DNA of 64,000 bases from Chrysemys picta bellii (lineage: Eukaryota; Chordata; Testudines; Emydidae). This document shows positions 22,660 through 34,091 of this stretch, one piece after another; positions within the stretch are counted from its first letter, which is position 1, and the number at the start of each line of letters is the position of its first letter. Made by a program: the position numbers and the translations under genes. Location of the stretch: contig NC_088795.1 of the NCBI RefSeq assembly GCF_011386835.1, positions 98,206,434-98,270,433 of the forward strand, in the 5' to 3' direction. Below the pieces are notes generated by a model. The model had not been told where the DNA came from, ran no database searches, and saw nothing but the letters and a program-made list of their open reading frames with translations.

Positions 22660-25600
22660 CACACACACATACACACTAAATTCTGATGTATACACAACTA
22701 AGCTTATAAGAAAAGAGTGCAGTTTTCCCCCTTTCTAGTTTTACATTTCAATTAGAAGATCATATTACCCAATATTTTGGGGTTACATAATGAAAAACCT
22801 CAATATAATGCATACCGGACAGAATACATACATACATAGAAGGCAAAGGTACATATCTGAATTTGCTGACTTCCACTTTAGACTTCTCTACCTTAGACCC
22901 CTATTGTGCTTTTTAGCTGCAAGCCTGCACTGAGGGAGTTGTATACTCCCATTAAGTGAGATGTGGTTGCCTAACTCCTTTAGACCCATTTGACAAATCC
23001 GAGCCTAAATGAATATGAAATAAAATCAATAGGCCGTGATAGCATGGGCACATGTACCATAGGAAGTGAACTAGCAGCTGCAGAAAAGCAGATAAGATAG
23101 TCTGTTAAAATTGAAGATTCCTATTGACTAAACTGCAATTAACAGTTTGTGAAGATTAAGCAACTACTGTTAGTCAAGGAAGGTCTCTCGAGGTAAGTAA
23201 ACGGATATGAAAAATCTTAGAAGAAACCTAAACCAACAGTCTGAGAAGTGAAGTGATTCTAAAGACTCAATTATCAATTCTGTTAATTTCTAATAAATTT
23301 TCATTTCCACATATCTGAAACATTTGTGCAGCCTTAGACCAATGGGTAGGAGGCGGAATAGGTTAGTTTTATGCCCAACTTGATATTTCTGAATCATTTG
23401 TTTAAAAATAATTTTTACCACAAACAATTTATAATATAAATGCCCACCCCTATTCAACTGAAGTGAACAACTTTGCTGGTGGATTTGAAAGGTGCATAAT
23501 CAGACCCGATATTCTAACAGACGAAGGAAAGAGATGCAACAAAATAGTGACATTCAAGTGGGAGCATATATCTTCTTTGTCTGAGGTGATTTTTTTTACA
23601 TTTGCTTTTGCTATATTACACCTCCTTACATTTAATCAAGTTTAATAGTGTACATATTAAAGCCTACATCTTTAAGGTTGTAGCGTATCTTTCATGTTAA
23701 ACTTAAGTCTACAATTTCAATTGAAATTTAGACCATTTCTATTTGCATATCCCATAATGGGAGGAAAAAATAAGCCATTGCAACATACAATACATGATTA
23801 CTCGAAGAAGGATAAATAAAATGCACCATTATTTTTTCTGCCCTGTGTTGCACACATTGATTCTTATTTCTCCTCCACCCTTCCAACTGCCACAGAGCTC
23901 TAGCAAAGATTTGTGGAAACCATGGTTACCACAACATTCCAGGCCATAATTTATAATTTGTTTAATAAATTACAATGCCATTCTTTAAAAGAACTTACTA
24001 TATTTATTAGAACTGTTTAAGTCCACTGGACCAAATTCATCCTGGAAAGACAATGGAGTTACAGCAGAGACGCATTTAACTTACTATGTGGTATATATAA
24101 AAAGATACTCACACATGAAGTACCAACAATGTTTTGCATCTAATGCCTTAGTAACTGGTTGCTTGTAGATTGTCCATTATTCAATCAATTTTGAAGGATG
24201 ACTAAAGCTACCATCAGATTTCCTGAATAATTGATACCCATTAATCCATGCCTCATTCCTTTCTTTCCTACCTTAAGGTGATATTTCATGTCATCATTTT
24301 GCAGAAATCATTTTTAATGTATTATAATAAAAGTCAACATTGATGGGGGACAACCACTAACTATCCCTGTCATGCCAAGCTAAACAGTCTCCTCCCACTC
24401 CAACATTCCAATCTGTAGGATAATCGATTACACTAACCCAGAAGCACCAAAATTAACATATGGAAATCAATGGCTCTAAGCTAATTTATAGTTCATCTTG
24501 CTTGGTATTATCTGCAGTTGCTAGTGCAGAAGATTGTCTGTTTTACCAAATGATTTCACAAGATTCATGTGCTGACAACATCCCTTTGTTCCATCTTTAG
24601 AGGCACCTCATATTAACTTTGAGAGACAAAACTAGCAATAGAGATTTCACAACTTGATCATCACATACACAGACTCACCCTGGCAGTACACCATCTCTTC
24701 CACCCCCACCCCACCCCCATACTCAACTGTTTTAAGAGGTGATGTTGCAAAGTTTACTGACACCACCAGACTTACTGTCACACTGCAAACAGCATACCTA
24801 AAAGGATTAGTGAATTTTACCACACTGCTGGCTTGATTTCCTAAGAGATCTTTTGGTGGAGAATTGAGCACCACAGCTAAGGAGTCCCTTTTTTGTGTAA
24901 GAAAAAGCTACACTGAAGGAATATCCCCACCCTTCTGGTCTCCTGTTTTATTATTAAGTTACTGTTGAATGTTAACTGTGCACATCCATATGCAAAACAG
25001 GGTAGAATACAGGATCCCTCAAAGATCTTTAAATCTATGTTCAATCACATTCAAGTACTCAGTGAGAATTTTAGATTCAAAAGCTGTCCCCTCCCAATAA
25101 GACAGTTATGTTGCTCTTTAATCCTACACTTGAGATTTGATTACTGGGTTGGAGGCAGGAAGGGGAGATGAATACCACATGTATCAGCAAGCTCTCAGAA
25201 TCACAGTATTCTCGTGTATAAAGTCAATTCACTGTATCTAACCAAGCTTGCACTATAAATGTAATCATATCACAGATGCTTGCAAAAAAACTTAAATATG
25301 TCTGTCTGCAGAATGGTATAAGAGAGTATCCAGGAGACCTATAGATAGAAGCTTGTCGTATACTAGTCTGAATCAGTTTGATGTTTAAATTTAATTGTAT
25401 TACACGTGTACATTTGAATAGTGTTAGTTCATAGATAAAATAACTTATTCCAGCAGTGGACGCATCATTTGAAATAGAGCCCTTTGTGCTACATTTGATT
25501 TTCTCCAGTTAGCATAGTTTTTTTCCTTCTATGAGCAATCACTGGACAACAATCTGGTACACCAAACAAAAGTATTTTGAGGTCAGTGAGAAAATTTCCA

Positions 25601-25928
25601 AAGAACATATACAGCATAATGCAAAGTTATGATGTGTGAAATTCCAGAGCATTAACTCTTTGAGTAACTTGTCTTCCCCACAACTCCCTCAAATTTAGCT
25701 TCTGACTATTCTCTTTCTGATCCAGAAGACCATGAAACAGGTTTGGTACATTGTGTAATAGTCTGGCCTGTGACTGTCTACTGTGGGGTGGGGATGGGGA
25801 AGAGGCAAGACAATTCTATCCCACACATGCATGCAACATCCTTCTCTAACAGACCTGTTTCTCAACAGCACACTAGCAGGATGGTAAAGAATGTGATTTA
25901 TCATTTTAGAATGGTAACAAGTAAACAT
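21987..25928. other. Long unannotated stretch with an AT/AC microsatellite
   Basis: A run of alternating AT at about 22626-22655 passes into AC-rich sequence to 22676. No gene or secure repeat is seen elsewhere. Confidence 0.5.
22626..22655. repeat. (AT) dinucleotide microsatellite
   Basis: About 15 AT units, continuing into an AC-rich run to 22676. Confidence 0.9.
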
Positions 25929-26082
25929 GAGACAAGGTGGGTGAGGTAATATTGTTTAAGGAACCAACTTCTGTTGATGAAAGAGACAAGCTTTTGAGGA
26001 AGAGCTCTATGTAAGCTTGAAAACTTGTCTGTTTCACCAACAGAAGTTGGTCCAATAAAAGATATGTCACCCCAACTTGTCT
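25929..26082. mobile_element. Palindromic SINE body fragment
   Basis: The two halves are inverted: 'gacaaggtgggtgaggtaat' and 'accaacttctgttgatgaaa' face 'caccaacagaagttggtcc' and 'aacttgtct'. The same arrangement makes up the body of the SINE at 54304-54508. The tRNA-like head is missing. Confidence 0.7.
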
Positions 26083-29000
26083 AACTTTCACTAGACATTA
26101 AAGCTTTGGTGTAGAAACATTTGAGAGTTGAAGGATTTGTTGTAAAAACCTACCCCAAAATAGTGAAACTTTAAAATGTAATTTCAATATATTTGCAACA
26201 GGTTTTCTTTTTTAAATTAGTTTATTTTAACAAGGAGAGAGAAAGTATGTCCTCTTTCAGCTCAAGATGCAAATTAACTAGATACATGCATAAAATATTT
26301 ACTAAGCAGAGACTATTGCTAAGGTATTTTGGGAGATGACCTAGCTCTTGCTCAGATTCCCACCCTCCTTCATATAATCTTCAGTTATTAGAGCCCCATT
26401 GCAGAATCTGGGATATAAATGGGTGCCGTTGTCCACCTGCATGGAAGTGTTTGCATGATCAGAGCCAGTACATTTGATGACAGTTTTGCTTGATAATGTT
26501 CAGTTCTCCATTTAAAGATTCTCAGGATGTGGCAAATTTTTAATTTCATCTTGATGTTTTGTGTGTGTTAAGAGGCTTTGCACTATGGCACTTCAATTCC
26601 CTATTTGAAATGCTGAACTGTAATGTGTCTAATGGTTCAATGCGGTCACAATGTACGTATTGATTATAGCTAATTTTGAAGATAGTGAGAGAAAAGGAGT
26701 TAACTGGAATTCACTCATACAGAAACTGTAGCTTTAAGATGGCAATTCATGAGAGTTATGGAAAGAGTAGAATTAACGTATATTTAATGAAACTCAGCTA
26801 TGCAGCATAGCTGGGTGAAATTCTTTAAATTTGGGGGGGGTGCTAAAAAAACAGGTGGATTCAGTGACATTGAAATGTTTTGCCAATTTATATCAATTTT
26901 GGCAAATTGTTTCAGTTGAATGAAAAAATTACAAAAGTCTAATGTTTTCATTTTTCAGGTCAAAAATTTTATTAATAAAACGGAAAGAAATTTCTGAAAA
27001 AAATGCAAAACACACAAAATCTAAACAAAACCTTTTGTCTGACACAAAAAGAATTTTTCAACTTTTCTGAACTGTCAGAAAATGGAAAAATCCACTATTC
27101 ACATAGCTCTACTACACACTATGTGTATTTAGCTTGAAGCATTACCCTTGTCACAGAAACAAAATTCCAAAAAAAGCTATCCTTTAATCTCTGCACTTTT
27201 TCCTACACTCATGCCATTATGTTTTTGAAGGTTTCCTCTGATTATCTAAAACAGTAATTTTGCCTAGCAGCTTCATATGACTTTAGAATAAACTTCACAA
27301 ACCAGTATGAACCTGGATAAAGATGAAGATGCAATAAATACAATATTAGCTAAAATGCTGGTCACTGTTAACACTGTGATGGTAATGGAGAAGGGAAATG
27401 GTCATCTGCAGAACCAGGTCTTGTCCTTCCCACATGCAAATTAATTCCACGGGCCTAAATTTTTGTTTAGGAAATTAGGAATTCTATACCCATTTCTACT
27501 AATTGGTATACGTAAACCTCACAATTCATATTATTGAACAAGACCGTAAAAGTTACACTAGCAAGGAATAGAATATAGATTTCTAAATGCAAACCAAAAT
27601 CTCAGCTATTTAACAACTCCCAGTTTGCCCATCTGAGAATGAGGCATAATATTTACCCATCTTTGAGAGGCATTTGAGATGATTAAAAAGACAAGGATGA
27701 AAACGCATGAGGCAATTAATAATTTCATATTCAATACAGGGTTTGGATGGTGCGCTTTAGGCTGCGCATGTGGCCACACATTGAATAAGGAAGGTAAGTA
27801 TCAAACAGCTGCCTCATTCCTTGTGTACCATCCATCCCATGAACTGAATGAGGCAGTTGGGAAAAAATAGCATGTGATCATTTAATTGAAGACCAGAACA
27901 TGTATACACAATGGGCAGAAATAGAGTTGCATGGGTAGCCTAATTTCTGGCATTTCCCAACTTTTGAGTTCTTGGCTTGGCATCTCAACATTTTATTAAA
28001 GTAGTTTTTGTATGTAATATAAACAGATTTTAAAAATTACACACAATTTGGTGAAGCTATAAAAATACTGCCACCTCAAAGAAGGAATGCAGCCGTTCTT
28101 TAACATCACACAGGAACTATACACACAACAGTTTAGAAGAGGAAGTGAAAACTGCCATATCCAAATGAAGCTGAAATTGAATTGGGTACCGTAAAGGCTC
28201 TCATCCTATTTTACTTCTGCTTTGGTTTTACTATCCCAGCCTTCGGGCGAGGGAGGACAGGACACAAATGTGTTAATTGCAGCTAAAAACTAGGAAGACA
28301 GTTACTATTTTTGTCCTATATTAAAGGAGGAACTCTAAACTGATAGACATTTTCAACTGCTAAAGCGTTACTATTCCCAATAAAATCTTTCGGTGTTGAA
28401 TGCACACAATTTGCATGGCTAAAACATCTAATGCCAATAGTTGTCTACACAGATCATTTAGACCATTTCCCAGAAAGACATCCCCACTCTCACTGACAAA
28501 TATCTATGGTAATTTGTAAAACACCAATTTATATTGTATTTGTTTGGTTTTTATGAAGGTCAGAGGTGGTGAAGTAGAAGAGAAATCTTCTAATTTATTT
28601 TAAGTTATTCCATCAGACCATGGGTGTATATTTCATAGAATACGGTGCTCAAGTAAAACCAGGTACACAATTATGAAGCTTTGCAAGCAACTGCACCTGA
28701 AAAAGAGGCCAGAAAGCATGAACATGAAAATGGAGGCCAGGACATAGTTCTTCAAGTATGTAATCAGGACCATTCTTTGGGCAGAGGAAAGGAGAAAGAA
28801 CCAAGGCAGAAGATTATGCAAAATAGACACAAAATACATTGAATGTACTTCTTTAAAAAAAATAGCAAGAATAAACAGATTTATGGACTAGTAAACATAG
28901 CTCAATTGCCATGGAACCAAATATTAGATTGAAATGTCAAAAGTCTAAAGCAGCCTAAGCATTGAACACTGCCCCTGAGCTACAGAATTTATGCCTGTCA

Positions 29001-29788
29001 AGACAAATGTAGAGCACTGAAGAACTCCTCACCTTTCACTCCTCCACATGCAGAATTTTCCATACCTGTATGCCTTGCTTGCAGAACTGATTAAACTGAA
29101 CATGCTCCAAGAATAGCAGCCACCATACATGGAGAAGATTTCTTTAAGAGAAAGTAGCAACCCTCCTTTAAAAGGAAAGTATTCCCTTCACATCTATATT
29201 TTCCCGGGTTCTACTAGCTACATAACTGACAATTACAGGTGCTTGACAGCTCCAGCCAGCTGTCTCTCTTTCAATCTTTCTAAAGGCTGTTTGTGGACAG
29301 AAGCCAGAGAATCTACATTCTAGTTGTACGCTCTCTCTTATCTTCCATTATGCCTCAACAAAACCATGGGCTAGAACAGCTTGTATAGCTACTTTGCACA
29401 TGTTCAGTTAATGATAAGGACAATGAAGTCTTGCATTTCACAATATAAAACAGATGATCTGAAAGGGTCAGGAAGCAATTCCTCTCTGCTTTCTAAATAG
29501 CACTGTACAATCTGCTAGATACATTATGGATCCCCCTGTCCCCCATGATAAACAGGACATGGTGTGACTGATCTTGGAGAACCATACTATCATTGCAATG
29601 TGCCTATCCCTCTGGAAAGAGATAAGTAAAGCTCTATGAAAATAGGGAGCAGTGACCACTTGTGTGACATGCAGGAAAGGAGAAGAAAGACACTGTTGCT
29701 CACACAGCAAGACTGGTTGATTGCCAAAAAATAGTGTGACAGTGAGATAGGAGAACTGAGGGAGCTCACAAGGAAGCCCTGCATGTAT
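26083..29788. other. Long unannotated stretch
   Basis: No coding signal. Around 26810-27110 there is AT-rich sequence with repeated 'ttttgccaa', 'cagaaaatgg' and 'tttctga' motifs that resembles 38740-39235 in style and may be an old DNA transposon, but I cannot define its ends. Confidence 0.45.
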
Positions 29789-30609
29789 TCATAGAATCAT
29801 AGGAATGTAGGGATGGAAGGGATCTTGAGACACCATCAAGTCCACCCCTCTGCACTGAGGTAGGACCAAGGAAACCTAGACCATCCCTGCCCTGTGTTTG
29901 TCCAACCTGTTCTTGAAAACCTCTAATAATGGAGACTCCACAACCTCCCTTCAAAGCATATTCCAGAGCTTAACTTCCATAGTTATAGAGTTTTTCCTAG
30001 TATCTAGCCCAAATCACCCTTGCGGCATATTAAGACCATTACTTCACATCCTACTTCCAATGGACATGGAGAACAATTGATTCATCCTCTTTATAACGGC
30101 CCTTAATATATTTGAAGATTGTTACCAAGTCTGCCTTTAGTTATCTTTTCTTGGGACCAAACATACCCAGGTTTTTTAACCTTTCCTCATAGCATAGGTC
30201 AAGTTTTCTAAACCTTATTTTTGTTGCTGTCCTCTGGACTCTTCAATTTGGCCACATCTTTCCCAGTAATGAACCCAGTACTCCAGCTGAGACCTCACCA
30301 GTCCCCAGTAGAGCAGGACAATTACCTCCCGTGTCTTACATACAACACTCTTGTTAATACACTCCAGAACAATATTCGCTTTTTTCACAACTGCACCACA
30401 CTGATTTGTTCAACTTGTGATTCACTATATAACCCCAGATCCTTTTCGGCAATATTACCACCTAGCCAGTTATTCCCCATTTTGAAATTGTGCATTTGAT
30501 TTTCCCTTCCTAAGTGTAGCAATTTGCACTTGTCTCTTCTAAATTTCATCTTGTTGATTTCAGACCAATTCCCCAATTTTTCAAGGCTACTTTGAACTTC
30601 AATGCTGAC
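29789..30609 (-). mobile_element. CR1 LINE, 3' portion (right-hand part at 34092-34490)
   Basis: The complement of the CR1 3' tail (atagaatcatagg, then atgtagggatggaagggatc) opens the copy at the left. It is followed by recognisable CR1 3' segments (tccacaacctcccttcaaa, ggactcttcaatttggcc, agtactccagctgagacctc). CR1 is the main LINE of reptiles and birds; insertions are usually 5'-truncated. The copy is cut at 30609 by a retroviral insertion and resumes at 34092. Open frames of 60-92 codons in either strand are fragments. Confidence 0.88.
30605..30609. repeat. CTGAC target duplication, left copy
   Basis: CTGAC recurs at 34092-34096, at the other edge of the retroviral fragment, where CR1 sequence resumes with 'ctccaaaatgcttgcagc'. 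It is 5 bp long, in the range for retroviral integration, but the inserted piece lacks a 5' LTR, so the meaning is uncertain. Confidence 0.5.
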
Positions 30610-30784
30610 TCTTGTCAGTAGCTACCGGTGTGGTGCTCTGCTCTTGTTCGATGATAATAGTCGGCTGCGCGCGTGTTCCCTGTGGGTGCTGCCCCAGCTC
30701 TGCACAGATAGCTGACACAGCAGACCCCGAGAGAACCCCCAATGACCACAGACTCTAGTAAGGTACGAAGGAACCCGAGCCAGG

Positions 30785-30790
30785 TTTATT
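30785..30790 (-). terminator. LTR polyadenylation signal AATAAA
   Basis: Read on the minus strand as caataaacc. It lies about 145 bp downstream of the TATA box, consistent with the end of R. Confidence 0.7.
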
Positions 30791-30933
30791 GTCAAACGAA
30801 GCACAGTATTAGTTTCCTATAGACTCTACAGGACACTACGAATATGTGCCCCCTGGCAATGGACACAGCTCAGTCAGTGGCGGGACTTTCCACTGCCCCC
30901 TAGGCTGGTCAAAGCTAAGTACTCCGGGACCTA

Positions 30934-30941
30934 CTTTTATA
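30934..30941 (-). promoter_or_regulatory. LTR TATA box (TATAAAAG)
   Basis: Read on the minus strand within 'ctgtataaaagtagg'. Its position relative to the poly(A) signal and the polypurine tract supports a U3 promoter. Confidence 0.7.
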
Positions 30942-31349
30942 CAGTTGTAGGACAAATTACTCATCCCTCCTGATGTATTGAGGTACAGCTTCTTGGCTCA
31001 TTAGGGTGCTGTCTCCCCTTTGATCATGTTTGTTCCAGACATACAGATCTATCCATCATGCTGTCCTGTCTTTAAGATGCACTTGCCTGTTCCTTGTTAT
31101 GTCTATGGAGTGTCCTTGTATCGGGCTATCCAGGTGTCATCTTGGCACAAGTTCCTCTTATTAGCACTTATATGTTAAGCACCTGCTTCTAACAACCTTC
31201 TTCTCGCCAACTTCTGTGAGCGGGGCCTGCCTCTGGCTCACAGCCCAGCTTTTGCTTAGCAGTGCCTGGAAGTACTTTGGTTCAGGCTTCAGGCCTCAGA
31301 CTAGACCTCTGACAAAAGAATTTATATTTCAGGGCCTCATCTTACTACA

Positions 31350-31372
31350 TTCCCCCACTTTTTGTCTTTTTA
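31350..31372 (-). promoter_or_regulatory. Polypurine tract of the retrovirus
   Basis: On the minus strand this is a purine-rich run ending 'aaaaagtgggggaa' immediately before the LTR start TGTAG. This tract primes plus-strand DNA synthesis in retroviruses and fixes the LTR boundary. Confidence 0.75.
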
Positions 31373-31892
31373 AGGGGAAGATGTTTACCCATCGTCCCAG
31401 AAAAGCATAATGTATGGACTGAGGACAACCCAGTGGGCTAAACACTGTTATGTGGTTATCCCATTTTACCATCCATACACTCATGACCCATCCATCGTTC
31501 AGACTGCACATTCCCTCATACAACTGATAAAATCTGTCTATCATCCAATTAATTTTAGTCCCTTATCCTGGGCCTGGGAATGTTAGGCCCGGGACCTGAT
31601 ATCGATGTGCGGGGTTTGTGTACGTGTCAACGTTGTTAAAAGACATACGATGGCCTGTTGGTTCAGCTGAGGGCTTTGTGAGTATAGGATAAATATTTAA
31701 AGCATACAAATATCTAAGTCTATGGATATGATTACATAGCTATATATCAGTATATATGTTTGTTGGTAAATGAGAATATATAAAGGTTAATACTGGACGA
31801 GTATATGAATATACATATGGATAACTGCTATGATTATTCATGGATAGATATGTTGTGTGTTACATAACATACTACCTTATCTCCTTACTCCT
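31373..31892 (-). other. Gap between env stop and polypurine tract
   Basis: About 520 bp with no recognisable gene; longest minus frame 71 codons (31329-31544), overlapping the LTR. It could be an untranslated env 3' region or a lost accessory gene. It is AT-rich, with many tata repeats near 31690-31860. Confidence 0.4.
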
Positions 31893-33826
31893 TTACAAAA
31901 AAAAATTATTTGGTCGTATCACAGCAGTATTAACTGCCATTTCCATCCCTTTCTTCATTCGATGATGTAGCTTAGCTTTCTTAGTTTGATGTACCATGTA
32001 ACAGCACATTCCCATGAGGGCAACAACTGTTAGTGCCTGGATTCCCAACAAGATTACATTAAGGGTTCGGACCACTGGATGTAAGGTCGCATCCTCTAGA
32101 ATCGCCCACCATGGTGTTTCTACCTCTTTTTCTACATTTTCTATTTCAGTCAATTGCTGCTGGATCAACTGAGTTATTGGTATCAAAGATTCTTTAGTTC
32201 TTGCTACCAACTCATGTACATCCAACTGCAAGAGTTTCACTGGGGGAATAAGTCAATCAATAAAACTTGCATATGTCCATGTGGAGTGATTGTTTCTGTG
32301 ACAGTATTACCTTTGCTTGTTGGCCAGAAGGCATGGGTTCCTATTTGGATAGTGCTGGTGACAGGCAAACAGAACCCAGGATCACTTGTAGGGCAAATGT
32401 TTCCATTAACAGAAAAATTACGATAGCCTATAGCACAGGCCAAGTCCTGAATGCGTATCACCTCCTTAACCATTTCCTTTTGTACTAATGTCAATTGTGG
32501 CATAGCACTCACACATCCACCATCCATTATGTTTAGTGCAACAGGCTTGATTAATTTCTGAGCCAGTTTCAGTGATTAAGCGCACGGAAGGATAATGCTG
32601 TACGTATGTCTTATTTACAAATGTTCCCACACTATTTGCGTAATATACCTTTACTGGCTCTTGCAGCCATCAAAGGATTGCCATCATGAGGTACACGCTT
32701 TTGCTGTCCTCTTGATCCCATTGTGGAACTCTATCAAATTTAGCAAATTGTAAAAATATTGGTTTGATATTATTAATGCCTTGTTGTTGTATTTGATTTA
32801 AGATGGCTGTGTGGTCTAATATTCGTGGCCAATTCTGAAGCTGTAATTGCAACAAACTTTGTTGTACTATTTCAATTATTCTGCTGCCATAAGCCATACA
32901 AGCAACTGCCAATGAAACATCATTATTTTATATGCTGTTAATAAGAGATAGAATGGTAGCATTCAAGTGGCTAAATCCTTGAGCAATCAAATGCATATTA
33001 TCAATAGTGATTGCATGCTGGTCTAGTAATAGACTGCTAATACCTCCCCCTGTCTTCACTGCTTTGCTTATTCCAAAGTGTTTATTTTTAAGTTAAGATT
33101 CTCAATATCTGCAGAATTCCATATGGACATGCCAAGGCTGGAGCCTCCCCATGCTGTTCCTAATAAGTCTCTTTTCTCCCTATCATGTTGTGGGGACATT
33201 TGAGTGCTCTTCCAAAATTGTAATTGCCTTTCTACTTCTGAATTAAACCAATCTTTATAAGGGTTGGGGCACTGCCTTGGCATAGTCATACTGCCAAAAT
33301 TAAGTGTCAGGGGCACATAAATCCATCCTACATTTTCTACCATATATTCTGCAGTAGGGTGTAGGAAGATACCTGAGGTAGGCCATGGCTGCACGGTGGG
33401 ACATCCACTCCTTTGAGTAGGGTCAATGTGTGGAGGGATGGGAGGAGGTGGTGTTGGGATTGGTGTCAGACAGGCCTCTTCACAGACCTGCACATGATAG
33501 ATACATTTACTGGTGCTTGGGGTTATAGAACAAGTCCCTGTATATGTTCCTGCATCTTTTACTTGAATGTTACGAATGCAAATAGACGCATTCCACTTAT
33601 TCTGCAAATCAACAAATTCCACCCTGTCAGTCCAATCTCCATATGTTGTTACATTTCCCTCTATATAACTAATAACGGTGTCTGTTTCTCGAAACCCGTC
33701 CAAGTCTATTGTGTCAGTTTCGAGTTGATGTGTTTGGACAACACACCCCAGAGTCAGATCCTCTCCCACCATTCCTGTGAGATATCGCTTCAGTATTCGC
33801 CTTGGTGCCACTAGAGCACGCTCCAT
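31893..33826 (-). pseudogene. env: Endogenous retroviral envelope gene, broken, with an Ig-like surface domain
   Basis: The first segment (33068-33826, 252 codons) has an immunoglobulin V-like region (residues about 15-116), a proline-rich hinge (about 121-135), and a furin-type REKR site at residues 216-219 (33170-33181). After cleavage a small hydrophobic, glycine-rich stretch begins, as expected of a fusion peptide. Coding then shifts frame near 33075, returns to the first frame near 32505 and shifts again near 32240. A TAA (32928-32930) and a TGA (32670-32672) interrupt the second-frame part. The last segment (31893-32240, 115 codons) carries paired Trp residues, a transmembrane helix (about 31992-32069) and a short basic tail. 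N-glycosylation sequons lie at residues 58 and 79 of the first segment. No CX6CC motif of gammaretroviral type is visible, and about 430 codons follow the furin site, so a long TM subunit as in snakehead- or epsilon-like retroviruses is more likely. No signal peptide is visible. The frame shifts and stops make it inactive. Confidence 0.85.
33479..33784 (-). other. Immunoglobulin V-like domain coding segment within env
   Basis: Residues about 15-116 of the first env segment read as an Ig fold: a B-strand cysteine in GEDLTLGC (Cys28), a strand D/E region with DRVEFV and WNASICIRNI, and the F-strand signature DAGTYT. In a canonical domain Cys follows as D-x-G-x-Y-x-C; here Gly occupies that place and Cys99 lies two residues later. 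The style recalls the myelin P0 / sodium-channel beta / butyrophilin type of V domain. This is recognition by motif, not alignment. Confidence 0.65.
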
Positions 33827-33841
33827 CTTTGGGGTGGCTCA

Positions 33842-34091
33842 TTTCTTTTTCTTACTTTGTATGTGCATATGTTTATGTGATGAGCTATGGTTAAGAGTAT
33901 TAATGGAACCTGGGTGAGGAAGTGCAGTGATAACGATAGCCTGATTACAATTAACAATACTATCTACCTTCCAACAGCATACATATTCCCCCTCTGTCTC
34001 TTTACTCAGACTTTGTTCTTTTTCAATCCGTCGTCGGGCATTCACGACTGCTGGGACAGGAACACATTGAGTCTCACTGCGGTTTCCAACA
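33842..34091 (-). pseudogene. Upstream part of the retroviral fragment, open in the env frame
   Basis: The env frame continues upstream of a TGA at 33839-33841 without another stop to beyond the CR1 junction, ending in a lysine run directly before that TGA. It has one weakly hydrophobic stretch (QAIVITAL) but no convincing signal peptide. It could be the end of pol, the true N-terminal part of env cut by the stop, or a leader. I cannot tell which. The fragment ends at 34091 with no 5' LTR. Confidence 0.45.

Larger units (their letters stand above)
30613..31349 (-). mobile_element. 3' LTR of the endogenous retrovirus
   Basis: About 737 bp with TG...CA ends (on the plus strand TGTCAGTAGC at the left and TTACTACA at the right). 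On the minus strand U3 begins TGTAGTAAGA directly after the polypurine tract, a TATAAAAG box lies at 30934-30941, and an AATAAA lies at 30785-30790. These are in the right order for U3, R and U5, leaving about 150 bp of U5. Transcription would run leftward, matching env orientation. Three extra bases (TCT) separate the LTR end from the CTGAC repeat. Confidence 0.8.
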
